From Sebastes aleutianus (lineage: Eukaryota > Chordata > Actinopteri > Perciformes > Sebastidae), in contig CAKAKS010000032.1 in the NCBI GenBank assembly GCA_916700875.1, forward strand, positions 21,691,629-21,755,628: a stretch of DNA of 64,000 bases, in the 5' to 3' direction. Under the pieces are notes generated by a model. It worked only from the letters and a program-made list of their open reading frames with translations. It was not told where the DNA came from and made no database searches. A program made the position numbers and the translations under genes. Shown piece by piece: positions 34,507 to 45,971 of the stretch; the first letter of the stretch is position 1; each line of letters opens with the position of its first letter.

Positions 34507-37500
34507 GTAGAGATACTGCTCTGTGCACATCCCTGCAACAGCACTGTGGTTGTATTCATTTAGACACATTTATTAATTTTTCCCTCACCTGATATTATGC
34601 AATTTATGTATAAGATTGATCCACCACTTCTTCTGAAAACTGTTTTTCTTTAATCCCCATCTTCAACAGTTTCTTTCCCTTGACCATACGGACACTGAAC
34701 AAACAATAAATCTGTGCAATATTAATACACTGAATGTAAAATACATTTGTCTGTGAAATATATCGTTGATGCAATATACACCTCAAGTGCAACTACCTTT
34801 GTTTACATTTATTTATTTATTTATTACATCTACCCTAACCTGTTTTACAAGTGCAATTACCTCTGTTTACATTACATCTATTTTTATATTTTATACTTCT
34901 AGTGTAACACTTCTGTTTATATTTATGTATTACATCTACTTTACCTGTTTTATTTGCTTTATAACTGTGTGTGTTTTACCTGTTATATGTTTTACCTGCC
35001 TTGTTTAGTCTTGTCAAGTATTTGTTTCAAAGCACTGACCAGAAGTGGCAACTGTGAATCTCGTTGTATTTAATACAATGACAATAAAGCTTTCTATTCT
35101 ATTCTATTCATGAAAAATACCCATAAATATAACTCTGTGATGGAAGGTTTTTAGTTCCTTTTGACAGTGATATCATATACAGTATATGTTTCTTGTGTGT
35201 TTCTATAGCCTACATCCAAACGACTCGCGCCCTGATGATCACCGGTTCGATCCTGGGTCTCCCAGCAGTGGGAATCATCCTGATGTCCATGCCCTGCATC
35301 AACCTCGGCAACGAACCCCAGAGCTCCAAGAACAAGCGCACCATCCTGGGAGGAGTGCTGATTCTCATAGTTGGTAAGAGACTCGACTCGACCTTATTCA
35401 CACATTGCAGCTATAATGAATTAGTGGACAAAGACTGAAAGTCATGGTCAAATTGTTTTGCGCTCACATGCACATACTGTACCAAGAGCCCTTCTAACCT
35501 TCCTGACCGTGACCTCTCTTGACCCCACCTTAAAATGCTCACAAGCTGCTGAGAGCAGAGGATGTTGACCGTCTTCCTCCCAAGGGTGCACACATATGCA
35601 CACACTCACATTATATATTCCGGTTCCATAGACCCCCTTCCTCCCTAGATCCCATCACATTCTTCTCCTCCACCTACTCTCATCCACACCCAGCTTTTGT
35701 CCTGAACCACATGGAAACTCGCTCCCTGAATTGTCCCGTTCACTGTGCTTATAAATATTTGACTGATGCTGCTGCATTTTCCAACGCCCGCGTCCCTCAA
35801 ATTAAATTTTAGCACCTGTGTCCGTCGGATGACTTTTCCACTGCCCACGTTTTTCATAACAAAGCTATGTGCCGAGCATCCCCCCGACTCACAAACATCC
35901 CTATTACGTCCATGCGAAACAGTTGAAGCCCTGACTTAGTTAATAGATTTTCTATTTCGTCACTGGGAATTGGGAGGATTTGTTTGTGTTTGCATGCTTG
36001 TTGCACAGCAGAATAAAAAAATCCACTCACCATATTGCCTCCACACTGGCAGCAAAACCGTCCCCGCAGCTATTAGTTTGAGTCCAACTTTAATTATTTT
36101 TGTCAACTGTGTCCTCTGAAGCTTTCAGTCCACTCGTTATTTGTGGATTTGCCCTTTCTAGTGCAGTATATTCAAATTATATTGGGAGGTAAAAGGATTT
36201 CTAGCAGTTGTTCTGTGTTAGCCTCGGGTGCATACTGGCACAAATCCAACATATACCAAATGCGTCCCTGTCAGCTGTATAGGGATTTCAATATTTGGAT
36301 AAGTCTAGATCTCTTCTGTAGTTCAAGGCAAAGCTTATAAAACACCATTAAGTCTCGCTGCTAACTAATATTATTGCACACATTCTTTCTTCCAGTCATC
36401 CCCTGGTGTCCTGTGAGAGGAATAAATGATAACAAAACTGTAAAAGTCCCACAGTTACTGTGCGCTCACACCAGAGTACAACCATTCTATTAGTAGTACT
36501 CATTCAGAATTTGTGCTTTCAGCTGCACCATTTTGCATCCTGAGTTTAGTTACATTTTCTATTATTCGTTTTCTTCGGCTGTGTTCACATTACAAGCAAC
36601 TCCGCAACATTCTACAGGTCATTTGCAATGGAAGCCGGTGACACGGAACTAAAAACTGATGCCCAATACTTGTCGCTGCGTGACGGGCGTGACACGCTAC
36701 GAATAAAGTTGAGCTGTTCTCAACTTTTTTCAGCGTTCTTATGACGAGGTGAAGCGTCAACCAATCATATGGTTTTGTTTCACCCATGCTGGCCGTTTTG
36801 TTGCTAGCAGTGTGAACGTAGCATTAGGCACTCCTCGGTATGATGATGCAGCATGTATAGCCAGGATTTATGTGCACCATTTTGCATCCCAACTTTTATT
36901 ATGTAATTTTCCCATTGAAAATAGCACTGTGTGGTCATGCAAGATGTACTGTATGTGTGTACGTATAATATTCAGCAGCATAATTTTGCATTCCCAATTT
37001 AGGTACACTTTATGTAGTTTTTACATACAGGTTTTTAATTTAGCTTGTATGTGTTTGTGTGTAGGTTGCTTTCGTTTGCACCATTTTGCATTCCCAGTTA
37101 TATTACGTAATTTGTCATTCAAAGCTATCCTTGTGTGATGGTATAGGGTGTTTGTCTGTATTTATTAGATTCAGCAGCACCATTTTGCATTCCCAATTCA
37201 GTTTACTTTTGAGTGTCTGTTTTTATATAGCTTGTATTGCTTTAATTTGCACCATTTTTGCATCCCCAGTTTTATTATGTAATTTGCCATTTTAACTTAC
37301 CGCTGTGAAGTAACTCGATATGTTTGTGAGTGTTTATCATAATCAGCAGCACCATTTTGCATCCCCAATTTAATTACACTTTGAATCAATTTTTAGTTGT
37401 TTTTTTCAAAGTAATCTTTATTTGTGTTACTCTCAGATGCACCATTTATATTCCCAATGTAACTATTTCTGTGTCTGTTTCTCCTCAGCGATGTGCGGTA

Positions 37501-37760
37501 TGGTGTCTACAGTCTGGTTTCCGTTCGGCGCTCACCAGGAGCACGGCCTCATGTCGTTCGGCTTCTCCCTCTACACCGGCTGGGTGGGCACTATCTTCGC
37601 CCTGCTGGGCGGGTGCATTCTCACCTGCTGCTCCTCAGATTCCTCCTCCTCATCGCGCTCCTACCAGGACAACAATCGTTTCTACTACTCCAAACAGGGA
37701 AGTGGCAACCCGCCAGCAGCCACCTCCGCCACAAATCACGCCAAGAGCGCCCACGTCTGA
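34281..37760 (+). CDS. cldn11: Claudin-11 (tight-junction tetraspan protein), three coding exons
   Basis: Coding exons are 34281-34506, 35209-35373 and 37489-37760. Junctions are GT/AG, both introns are phase 1, and the 663-nt CDS gives 220 residues; human CLDN11 has 207. The ATG lies in a good context (CACCATGG). Visible parts: TM1 about residues 8-25; first extracellular loop with W30, G51-P52-W53, C56 and C65; TM2 about 83-103; TM3 about 120-140; second loop about 141-160; TM4 about 160-178; and a cytoplasmic tail ending HAKSAHV. That tail is shared with mammalian claudin-11 and is a PDZ-ligand type. STNDW, MDELG and TGLYHC also match claudin-11. In mammals the protein forms tight-junction strands in myelin, Sertoli cells and inner-ear basal cells. 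The convergent neighbour slc7a14 matches the human locus. Odd point: the usual GLW signature reads GPW. Identity is very likely; the a/b paralogue is undetermined. Confidence 0.96.
34620..35110 (+). mobile_element. 5'-truncated LINE 3' end in cldn11 intron 1
   Basis: The 3' end reads GAATCTCGTTGTATTTAATACAATGACAATAAAG and then TTCTATTCTATTCTATTC, matching the end and pentanucleotide tail of fish L2-like LINEs as I know them. Upstream sequence to about 34620 is AT-rich and noncoding, and the left limit is uncertain. It makes up most of the 702-bp intron. Confidence 0.6.
35209..35373 (+). CDS. cldn11: cldn11 coding exon 2
   Basis: 55 codons, entered and left in phase 1. Encodes the end of the first loop (YIQTTRALM), TM2, the short intracellular loop (EPQSSKNKR) and the start of TM3. 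Acceptor TTTCTATAG|CC, donor TTG|GTAAGA. Confidence 0.95.
36574..36826. repeat. Possible MITE in cldn11 intron 2
   Basis: GCTGTGTTCACATT near the left and AGTGTGAACGTAGC near the right are imperfect inverted repeats around a non-coding centre that is GC-richer than the intron. No clear target duplication, and no second copy in the window. Confidence 0.4.
36874..37480. repeat. Degenerate ~100-bp tandem array in cldn11 intron 2
   Basis: The motif GCACCATTTTGCATCCC recurs at about 36874, 36978, 37078, 37177, 37249, 37349 and 37439, spaced 72-104 bases. Each is followed by a TTTAATTA/TTTATTATGTAATT-like stretch. An isolated copy sits at 36525. The array ends about 10 bases before the exon 3 acceptor. 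Confidence 0.8.
37489..37760 (+). CDS. cldn11: cldn11 coding exon 3 with stop
   Basis: Acceptor TTTCTCCTCAG|CG with a good pyrimidine tract. Encodes the rest of TM3, the second extracellular loop (STVWFPFGAHQEHG), TM4 and a serine-rich tail with the RFYYSKQ and HAKSAHV motifs. Stop TGA at 37758-37760. Confidence 0.95.
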
Positions 37761-38825
37761 GAGGGAGGAGAGATCCTGGAGGGGCACTGTAGTTTGTATA
37801 TAGAGACATATACACTAGCACACACAATCACAGTCACAAGCAAACCTATATACCGGAAGAGAAGGAGACACATAAACACACTCATTCATGTTCAAGAAAA
37901 ATATTTTCTTGAATGAGCACACAAACATACATAAAAGAGACATTCACACATCCAAACACACAAAGACTGTTTTTGTTGGAGCTCTTTTTCACCGGTGGAT
38001 TGTTTTTGTGTCGCAGAGCTCGTCTTCCAGCCTCCTCATGTTGGGCGTGGCGTGGACTCTCCCCGCTGTTATATAATTGTACAAACGCCTGCGGTAATCA
38101 CCCGAGGCCTTGTGGACTGAGATATTGATCTTATACTTCTATTTAGACGCTCCTACAGATGAAATCTTACGAGCGTCTTTGTTGATAAATCTGTTTTGTT
38201 TTTTTATCATATAAACCATGATCTGTTGTTTTGATAAGAGCAGGGTATGACAGTATTATTTCTTATGGAATTATGTTCATTAACATTGTTTATGTGCATT
38301 GATTTTTCTTTGACAGTATTGTACAACTCTCTAGTGCCTCTTGAGTGATAGACTTGATTAAAAAAAAAAACGCAGCACTGTTTTTCCCAAGATGATGGGA
38401 ACATAAATTTCACCGGAGAGCTTCAGGCAGTGTTACAGCCTGTATCAGAGCCTTAGTATGTGCACTGATTTGGCACAAATAGATATTAGAGAGAACAAAA
38501 CCTTAATCTTTTGCTCATTTCTCTGTCATCTGATATTTCATAATCCAAACCTTACACATTTTTATGTGACTAACATGCTTCTAATTTGTGTGTGTGACAA
38601 AAAAAGCAGCTTATTCTGTAAAAAAAACAACAGTATTATGTAGATTAGCTTCTCTTGAAGGAATGTGATGACTTGAAATGTTCAATATCTCAAAAAGTGC
38701 TCTGAACACAGATGGAAATTTCCTACTCAGATCCACGCAGAAGCAGTATAAGCTGGTTATTTATTGTTTCACTGATGCGCTGTTGTTTGATTTTCTATAA
38801 TAAAGACAAAAAGAACTAAAAGCGA
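37761..38825 (+). other. cldn11 3' untranslated region
   Basis: About 1.06 kb between the TGA and a canonical poly(A) signal at 38799-38804. The region is AT-rich and contains a short hairpin near 37889-37911 (TTCAAGAAAA and its complement). No other AATAAA was seen before 38799. The exact cleavage site is not visible. Confidence 0.6.
38799..38804 (+). terminator. AATAAA polyadenylation signal, probably of cldn11
   Basis: Canonical hexamer in TTTTCTATAATAAAGAC, about 1.04 kb past the cldn11 stop, followed by a T/G-containing stretch (GCGACTTTGTCTCC). It is the first canonical signal found downstream of the gene. Confidence 0.55.
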
Positions 38826-40170
38826 CTTTGTCTCCAGTCTGTCGCGCTGAGTCGATAAGATGTTCTCATCCCACGCATCACTTTCTCTTACACTATCTGG
38901 GTGTTGAAGCTTGAATTTGATACGAACAACAGCTGACAGAAAGTTGATGTTGTGATGTGTGTGAATCTGTGTGGTATATGTGTCCGTGTTTGTGTGAATA
39001 TAAGCTGGGAACAATGAGGAAAACATATTGTTATTAAGGCATCATATCTGTAATGTGATGCAGCGACCTTGAGTTAGGTCAGCCCGTCTCTAAGCCACAC
39101 ACTGTACCGACCCTCCCCTGCCGACCACACAGTATGCAACAAAGAAGCATGATAATTGTGTCCAGTGTGTGTGCTCATATCAAGGTCACCGAGTCACATC
39201 ATAGATATTACATGATACTTTGGAAACAATATGTGCTATCTCGTTGTCCTCAGCTTATCTTCAAACACACACGCAGACACACACACAACCATCTGTCGTT
39301 TCGACACATCATTCTGTCACTTTACGGTGCGTGTATTTCCTGGCACGGTGTGCGCGATCATGTCGGTGTGTGTGTGTGTGTGTATTCCCTGTAATGTGAT
39401 CGTGTTCCAGGCACACAGCCATCCAGTCCACAGTGGGAGGGTAGTGGGCAACCAAGCTGTCCTAGAGTTATGATATGCTATGCTAAAACGTTGCTATCGT
39501 AAGTTTCTATCTACCAATAAAACTTTATTGTTGACTAAAGATGGGATTCTGCTCTAGGATATTATCATACACCAACACTGTGATATTCTATCCTTCCCTG
39601 CAATTATTTTCTGTATTTATTTGACTTTTCATGCGTATCCACTATCCATCACCCCGGCTTGTCTATTTCAGTTTAAATTTCCGACTCATTTCCCAGAATA
39701 CCATTCAGCAATACCCAGAGAACAGCCGTGACCTCTTTCCCTTCCGCTGTGTGTTTCTGTGTAGGAGGTGAGAGAACAGAAATCATAGCAATAATGTTAC
39801 ACTGAGTTTTTGCAGCTGAGAGAGGGTGAGAGTCGAGCCCTTTGATCAAAACACAACCCGTCGTGTTGCTGTGATGTGCTCAGGTTTATTGAAGCTACGC
39901 TGCTTGTGGACGAATTGGTTTTTCTGCCTCTGTGGATTTCACACAGTTTGATTGTAGATCATCGCTGCATTGCAAAGAGTCAATAGAAACCTGTGTTCTT
40001 TGGCTCTGTGTGAGACACACCATATAGCTTGAACTTTGAGTTAATAGCATTGCAACTGCGCTGCATGTACCATATCTCAAAGTGATGTTACGGTAGATAG
40101 TTAACAACAAAATGGACCACGAAAGATACAGCACATAACTTGTAGCTTTTGTTTAAAGGTCAAAACAAAG
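38826..40170. other. Convergent intergenic DNA, proximal part
   Basis: CA/TG runs at about 39265-39290 and 39365-39383. No exon-like frame. Positions 38826-39070 may include the cldn11 3' flank. Confidence 0.5.
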
Positions 40171-40174
40171 TTAA

Positions 40175-40901
40175 AGGGGCCCTGTGGAGTTTTACAATCG
40201 GTGTTACCGAGACATATTGTGTGTTTCCTTGAGGTGTAGCAAACATGCTGAATGCATTTTCCTTCCTCATAAAGCATTTGCAAGACTGAATTTTCTTAAA
40301 AATGCATTGAAACCTACATTGTTTACATCCATGTTTAATAGTTTGCAGTCTTCTTCACTGCATTTGTTGCCGCATTAGTGCGCTTCTTGACTTAATGTGT
40401 ATCGTTGTCATTGCGACAGTTGTAGCACGCTAACTTCTGTATAAACTTAACCGACATACGGCAATTCGCGGACTAACTGAGGTGAGGTTTTGTCGTAACG
40501 ACTAAAACGAGTAGTAACGTTATGAAGAATAAAGAGCCAGATTAAAAGAGTAAAATTCAACAACTTAAGACTTCATCCACACACTCTTGTCACAGCGTAG
40601 GAAAGCACATTGCTATCACCAGATGAGTGACAACTGGTGGCCAGCGGTAGCGCTGGGTGTAACAGTCCCTCCGCCTCAGTAGAAGGACAAGCTACTGGCG
40701 AGCTGCAACCATAACATCATAACAAAAATCGCCATTTTCTTTTGTACTAGTCAAATGACAACAGAGTTCAATGTCTGTTCTACTCCCATTCTATTTCTAT
40801 GGCATCGCGTCACATGCATGAAAATCAACGAAATCTGGGACCCACACATAAACACTTTGTTCAATAGTATTAATAGTGGTCAAAAACTCCACAGGGAACC
40901 T
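40175..40901. mobile_element. TTAA-flanked MITE (AGGGGCCCTGTGGAG family)
   Basis: Flanked by TTAA at 40171-40174 and 40902-40905. Termini AGGGGCCCTGTGGAGTTTT and AAAACTCCACAGGGAACCT are inverted repeats. The 727-bp interior has no open transposase frame. Confidence 0.85.
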
Positions 40902-40905
40902 TTAA

Positions 40906-42045
40906 TATGCATTGGTGGTGCTAGAAGTTTTGTGGCGTAGAGACTACTCGCAGGACTATTTTGCAAACTATGGACGTGCCAAGCATACCGCAAACATGCT
41001 AGCCAGCCAGGAATATGCTTGGGCCAGTCAGTATCAATACCTCTCCAAGCTAGCTAGCTCAGTAAGCTACAGTAGCTAGCTTGGGCACCAACCTCAGTGG
41101 ATGATGCAACACAACTAATGTTGTTTTGGACAACGTTTTGGCTCTCTGTTCCTTTCAAGGTCAGCCCCGTCAAGATGGTCTGCTGTTGGTCAAATGCGTG
41201 CATAACCTTCTCAAATGTGTAAATGTGACTGAACCTAATGTATAATAGTCAGAGCAGGAAATGTAAAAAAAAAACGAGCAAACCTCTTTTTGGTATTTGC
41301 AATAAATAGCTTTCATTGTTGCATGGAAGCAATATCAACAACTCAGCAAAAAACAGTGCACCCAGGAGCAAAATAACCACACATATGGAAGAAAACCATT
41401 AAAAAAATAACATATAAAACAACTACATTATACAGCTTTGTGCCAAAATATACAGAAGAGTAAAGGAATATCTAGTTTGTTTGCGAGAGAAGCCGATCTC
41501 AACAAGTCCGACACACACCGACTGGACACTTGGCCACAGCGAACACAGAGCACAGGAAGAACATGGCACGCCTTCTCCGAGACAAAATAAACAAATAGTA
41601 GCTGACTTTAAAAGCAATAGTGGCAATATTTGATTATGCTTGTAGTTTACCCTTTATAGAATTGTATTAAAATAGTTTCTGCATGTTTTTCTGTACTCCT
41701 ACTCCTAAACCTTCTACGGTCCTATTGATGTCTAGAGCAACCATTTCTAAATCCTTCAAAGGAAAGGATTAAGGTTTATAGAGACTACGGTTGTTAAAAA
41801 TATATTTTAGCAGTTTCTCCCAGGCCTCCTTGTGATTAAACAAAAACACAGAAAGTGAAGGCTGATGACTCCACCCAGCTCTTTTGTGCACACCTACCCG
41901 AGGAGGGCCTGTGGATGGGAGATAGCTGTAGAAAAATACTTTTCTCCTTCAAATGCTGTACTTTTTCACTGCTGGACAAACTGATCTGCTGTAGTCAAAG
42001 ACGTCTAGACTAATACTTTCAATGAAATACTTAGCAACTAGGATT
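40906..42045. other. Intergenic DNA, no gene seen
   Basis: Short GCTAGC-rich patch near 41050-41085. Otherwise AT-rich sequence with no recognised repeat termini or coding segments. Confidence 0.5.
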
Positions 42046-42049
42046 TTAA

Positions 42050-42396
42050 AGGGGACATATCATGCTCATTTTCAGGTTCATATTTGTATTTTGGGTTTCT
42101 ACTAGAACATGTTTACATGCTTCATTGTTCAAAAAACACTTTATTTTTCTCATATGGTCTTTCTGAATGTACCTGTTTTCACCTTCTGTCTGAAACGCTC
42201 TGTTTTAGCGTCTGTCTCTTTAAGAACCCTCCCGAAAAAGCCCAGTCTATTCAATCACATGTTTTCTGATCCAGGCAGCCCACAAACAACTGACTGGGTC
42301 GTCTTATGTCACAGTTTGTGGGTTGGTAGGCACTCCAGATACCCAAATGTATGTGTAAAAGCGCTGTAAAAGTGAGTTTTTTATGATATGTCCGCT
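42050..42396. mobile_element. TTAA-flanked MITE (AGGGGACATATCATG family), copy 1
   Basis: TTAA at 42046-42049 and 42397-42400. Ends AGGGGACATATCATGCTCA and TTATGATATGTCCGCT. Shares TACTAGAACATGTTTACATG and CACTCCAGATACCCAAATGT with 45548-45967, and on the opposite strand with 62367-63081. Confidence 0.88.
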
Positions 42397-42400
42397 TTAA

Positions 42401-43955
42401 GAAAAAAAATAAAAATCAGTCTCCTTGTGATAAACTAACATTAGTAGCTTATTAGCAGAAGAAAAATGGTTAGCTCTGTTGTTCAGTGTTCACTTTGAAG
42501 AAACTACGGTCTCCTGTATGTGAAAAGTAAACAAACATTGTGGACTTTGGCTTGCAGAGAAGGGATATACAGGAAGTAGGCATATTGTAAGTGGTTGAGG
42601 GAGGATGAGAGAGGAGTCATCCTGTGTGTTTTGCTACATGTTCTACTCCCTTTTCAAACGGAGCCCTGGTTCCCATACCCGGGTGAGGAGATTAGAAATA
42701 TCCAGCAGATAATCTTCTTTTAGCTCATAGAATTCATTTAACATAACAGTGAGTTGTAAAGTATAAGAAAGGTTTGGGTTTGAATCTGAATAGAAATGAT
42801 AGGAAGTGTGCAGTGAATGCAACAGCTTTCAGTTCAGTTCACTGGTAAGGATCCTGAACAATGATGTTTTTGGAGCGGATTCGGTTGTAATACGCCAGTT
42901 AAATCCTCTCAGAGCACAGTGGCCAACGCTCCCAGGTATAAGAACTAAGCCTGCGTTTGGTTTGGTTTAGTGTTCTATTATGTCTCGTAGCGATCAGTCA
43001 CCACATGCAAGTAACAACATTTACAGTCTGGGCCTCGTGCATGAGGGCATGCTACACATTCACCAGACGGTCACATTGAGGCGCAGGCATAGAACACACA
43101 CACACATGCACTCACGCACTCGTATGCATACACACGCACAGAGCAGATTATATAGAAAGTTGACTGTACAGTCCAGTGTCAAGAGTGGCAACAGCTGAAT
43201 TCGCCAACTTGTTTTGGCTGAGCTTTTAAATGCAAAAACGGCTGGATTCTTTTGGCTGAGTCGGAAGGGGATCTATTTTGGCTGAATAGTATTACAATGG
43301 AATATATCTGTTGGATGTGTGTGAGATATCGTGTGCAAATGTTTTAGGATGTGCTGTTTTTTTTTCCAAACACTATCACAAGACAGAACGTTGATATTGG
43401 ACAATTCTGCAAAACCTCAGATTACGTTCAATGGCAACACTATTTAAAAAAAATAAATCTATTTCTACCACACCCATGCATAGCAGCTACAATGTGGTTA
43501 ATATCATGTTATGGTTTTGGTTATTATCATCCCTCCCCCACTCCCTGCTCTGCTGAGTTTGGTGTTTCCTTATGCCAAACATATTCTAGAGTAGATTCAC
43601 ATAATCCCTTCCTCCATGTGAGTTGGCTGACGGAACTATGGTTAAGGTTAGGCAACTAAAACAAATGAATTAGTAGAGGAAAGATCATAGTTTTATATTA
43701 AATTGTTGGTTTTAGGGCTGAAATTTTGACCAGACACCAAAAAGAAAGTCTATACTATTCTTCTCATTCCCAAAGCAAAAATTACCGACGCTTTGTCACA
43801 CCCATCGGCATGTGATACCAACGCACAATGCAACCTTTAGCGCCTGTAAGAAACGCATCAGGCTTTCCATTAACTACAATATAAACCCATCCGCGGCAAT
43901 AGTAAACGCTAAGAAAGTGCAGCGGTGACGTAGTTTAAAGAGCGAAAGAGACACA
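42401..43955. other. Intergenic DNA, no gene seen
   Basis: CA-rich patch near 43095-43140. Remaining sequence shows no repeat termini and no coding segment I can support. Confidence 0.5.
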
Positions 43956-43959
43956 GGGC

Positions 43960-44240
43960 AGGATGGGAGGTGGATGGGCCAAACAACACAGGGCTTTCTC
44001 CCAGGAGGCCGTTGTTCGTTGTTCGTGTCCCGTGCGTTAAGTCTCACTTTCACGTTACAATCAGCTGTTCATTTGTGTCCCGTGTTCAAAACGTCAAGTC
44101 ACATTTTCACTTCACGTCATTTTAAGCCCAACCATGTTGTTTTTTTCCTAAACCTAACTAAGTGGTTTTGTTGCCTGCACCTAAACAAGTGTTTTTGTTT
44201 AATTCACAATGTTAAGCACAAGTTTACTGTGATTGAAAAT
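43960..44240. repeat. Dispersed repeat, copy 2 (GGAGGTGGATGGG family)
   Basis: Partner of 8498-8690, with GGGAGGTGGATGGGCCAAAC at the left and CCTAAACCTAACTAAGTGGT near the right. It has an extra internal stretch containing repeated TTCGTGTCCCGTG. Confidence 0.65.
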
Positions 44241-45543
44241 TGACACCAAGGGGTCTGACAAAGCGTAAGGTATGTGATGAGTTGGGATGAGAACGTGTTG
44301 GATATTTTCTGTCAAAGTTTATTTTGCTACATGAAATATTGAATTCATTATTTACATCTTTTTTTGTTGGCCAAAAGATGTTAAAATTTAAATATGTTGA
44401 GTTTAAAAATACTGGAATCAGCTTGTAAAATATACAACATGTGCAACTTTTAACTGTAGAATGTACTCCAAGTCAGTATACCATCCAAATTTACAGAAAA
44501 GATACAGAGAACACTACAGAAAGGTTCACTATTTCCTGTGTTAGCAAGCTGCAGAATCGTCCAATACAAGCGTTAATTCCTGGTAATAGCGGGGTGTTTT
44601 TTGGGTATCACAATCATTTCACTGGACGACACCAAAGGGCACATTACTACATGAGGGATATTTTTTTGGAGTGTGGATAGATGTAGTAGGAGCAGAGGTA
44701 GGGTGGGGGTTTAGCGTGGCATCCTTAGATTTAGTGCATTAGACAAATAAGGCTTCCCTGGAAGGGACAGATGCAGCAACAGGGGGCAAGAGGACAAGGA
44801 GGACGATCAGGGCATACAGCAGCAGCTATTGTAGAAGTGCCCCCACCCTCAACATAATAACATAACAGTATGCTATTTGGTGTGTGCCAAAATCCCTTAC
44901 AGTGCCATGAGTGCATACATTCTTAGTATAGAATCAAACCCCTAACTCTGGCAGCATTAGCTTACATGTCCCACACACTTTGATTTGATTGATTTTCACA
45001 ATATCTCTTCGGGGTGCAGCAACAGTGTAGATAACATGCAAAGAGTGGGGCTTCAACACTAGCCACATGAAGAGGTAGGGGCAACAGGAAGGTTCACTCA
45101 GACTAGTTTGGGCCGGACCACAGGGAGAGGAGTAAACGCTCCGGAGACAAATCAGACGACAGATAGCAGACACCCTGAAGTGAAACTGGAGCTAATGTAT
45201 AGTCAGGCCACGAACAGATTACTGTTTCAAATCCTGACTGAAAACCAATCCCGGCTCGATCACTTGTGACTTAGAGTGGCAACTCCCTGCTGACATGGAT
45301 GGATGACTATCAAGAGCCAGGTGAGGTGGGAAATAGATGAAGGAAGAGTTGGCCTGGAAGAGCAAAGGAGTGGTGGAAGTAGAGGATACAAAGATGTAAA
45401 GAAAGAAGGATAGGAGTTAAAAGCAAAGGAGGGGAGGAGAAAGGCAGAGACATGGAATAGGAGGGATTGTATTTCAGTTCACTCAATATACAAGTAAAAC
45501 TCAAAAATTAAAATTAAATAAGAATCTGGGAGAAGAGAAAATA
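44241..45543. other. Intergenic DNA, no gene seen
   Basis: A purine-rich patch near 45330-45470 (GGAAGAG, GGAGGAG blocks). No splice-flanked frame or repeat family recognised. Confidence 0.5.
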
Positions 45544-45547
45544 TTAA

Positions 45548-45967
45548 AGGGGACATATCATGCTCATTTCCAGGTTCATATTTGTATTTTCGGTTTCTAC
45601 TAGAACATGTTTATATGCTTTAAAGTGTAAAAAAAAAATAGTAAACATTATTTTTCTTATGCTGTTTGTCTGAATATACCTGTATTCACCCTGTATTCAA
45701 GAAAAATATGGTGCACCTTTACACCAAGTTACCACTAAGGCAGTTTTCAAGCTGTGGGTGATATATTCTAATGAGCCTGCATGTGACATAGGAAGGGGAG
45801 CCAAATCTGATTAGCTTGTTGAATCACATGTTTTCGGATCTAGGCAGCCCACAAAAAAACGGATTGTTTTTTCTTATTTCAGAGTTTGTGGGTTGGTTGG
45901 CACTCCAGATACCCAAATGTATGTGCACAAGCATTGAAAAAAATTTGTTTATCATGATATGTCCCTT
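45548..45967. mobile_element. TTAA-flanked MITE (AGGGGACATATCATG family), copy 2
   Basis: TTAA at 45544-45547 and 45968-45971. Ends AGGGGACATATCATGCTCA and ATCATGATATGTCCCTT. Same orientation as copy 1 at 42.0 kb, with a longer middle. Confidence 0.88.
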
Positions 45968-45971
45968 TTAA

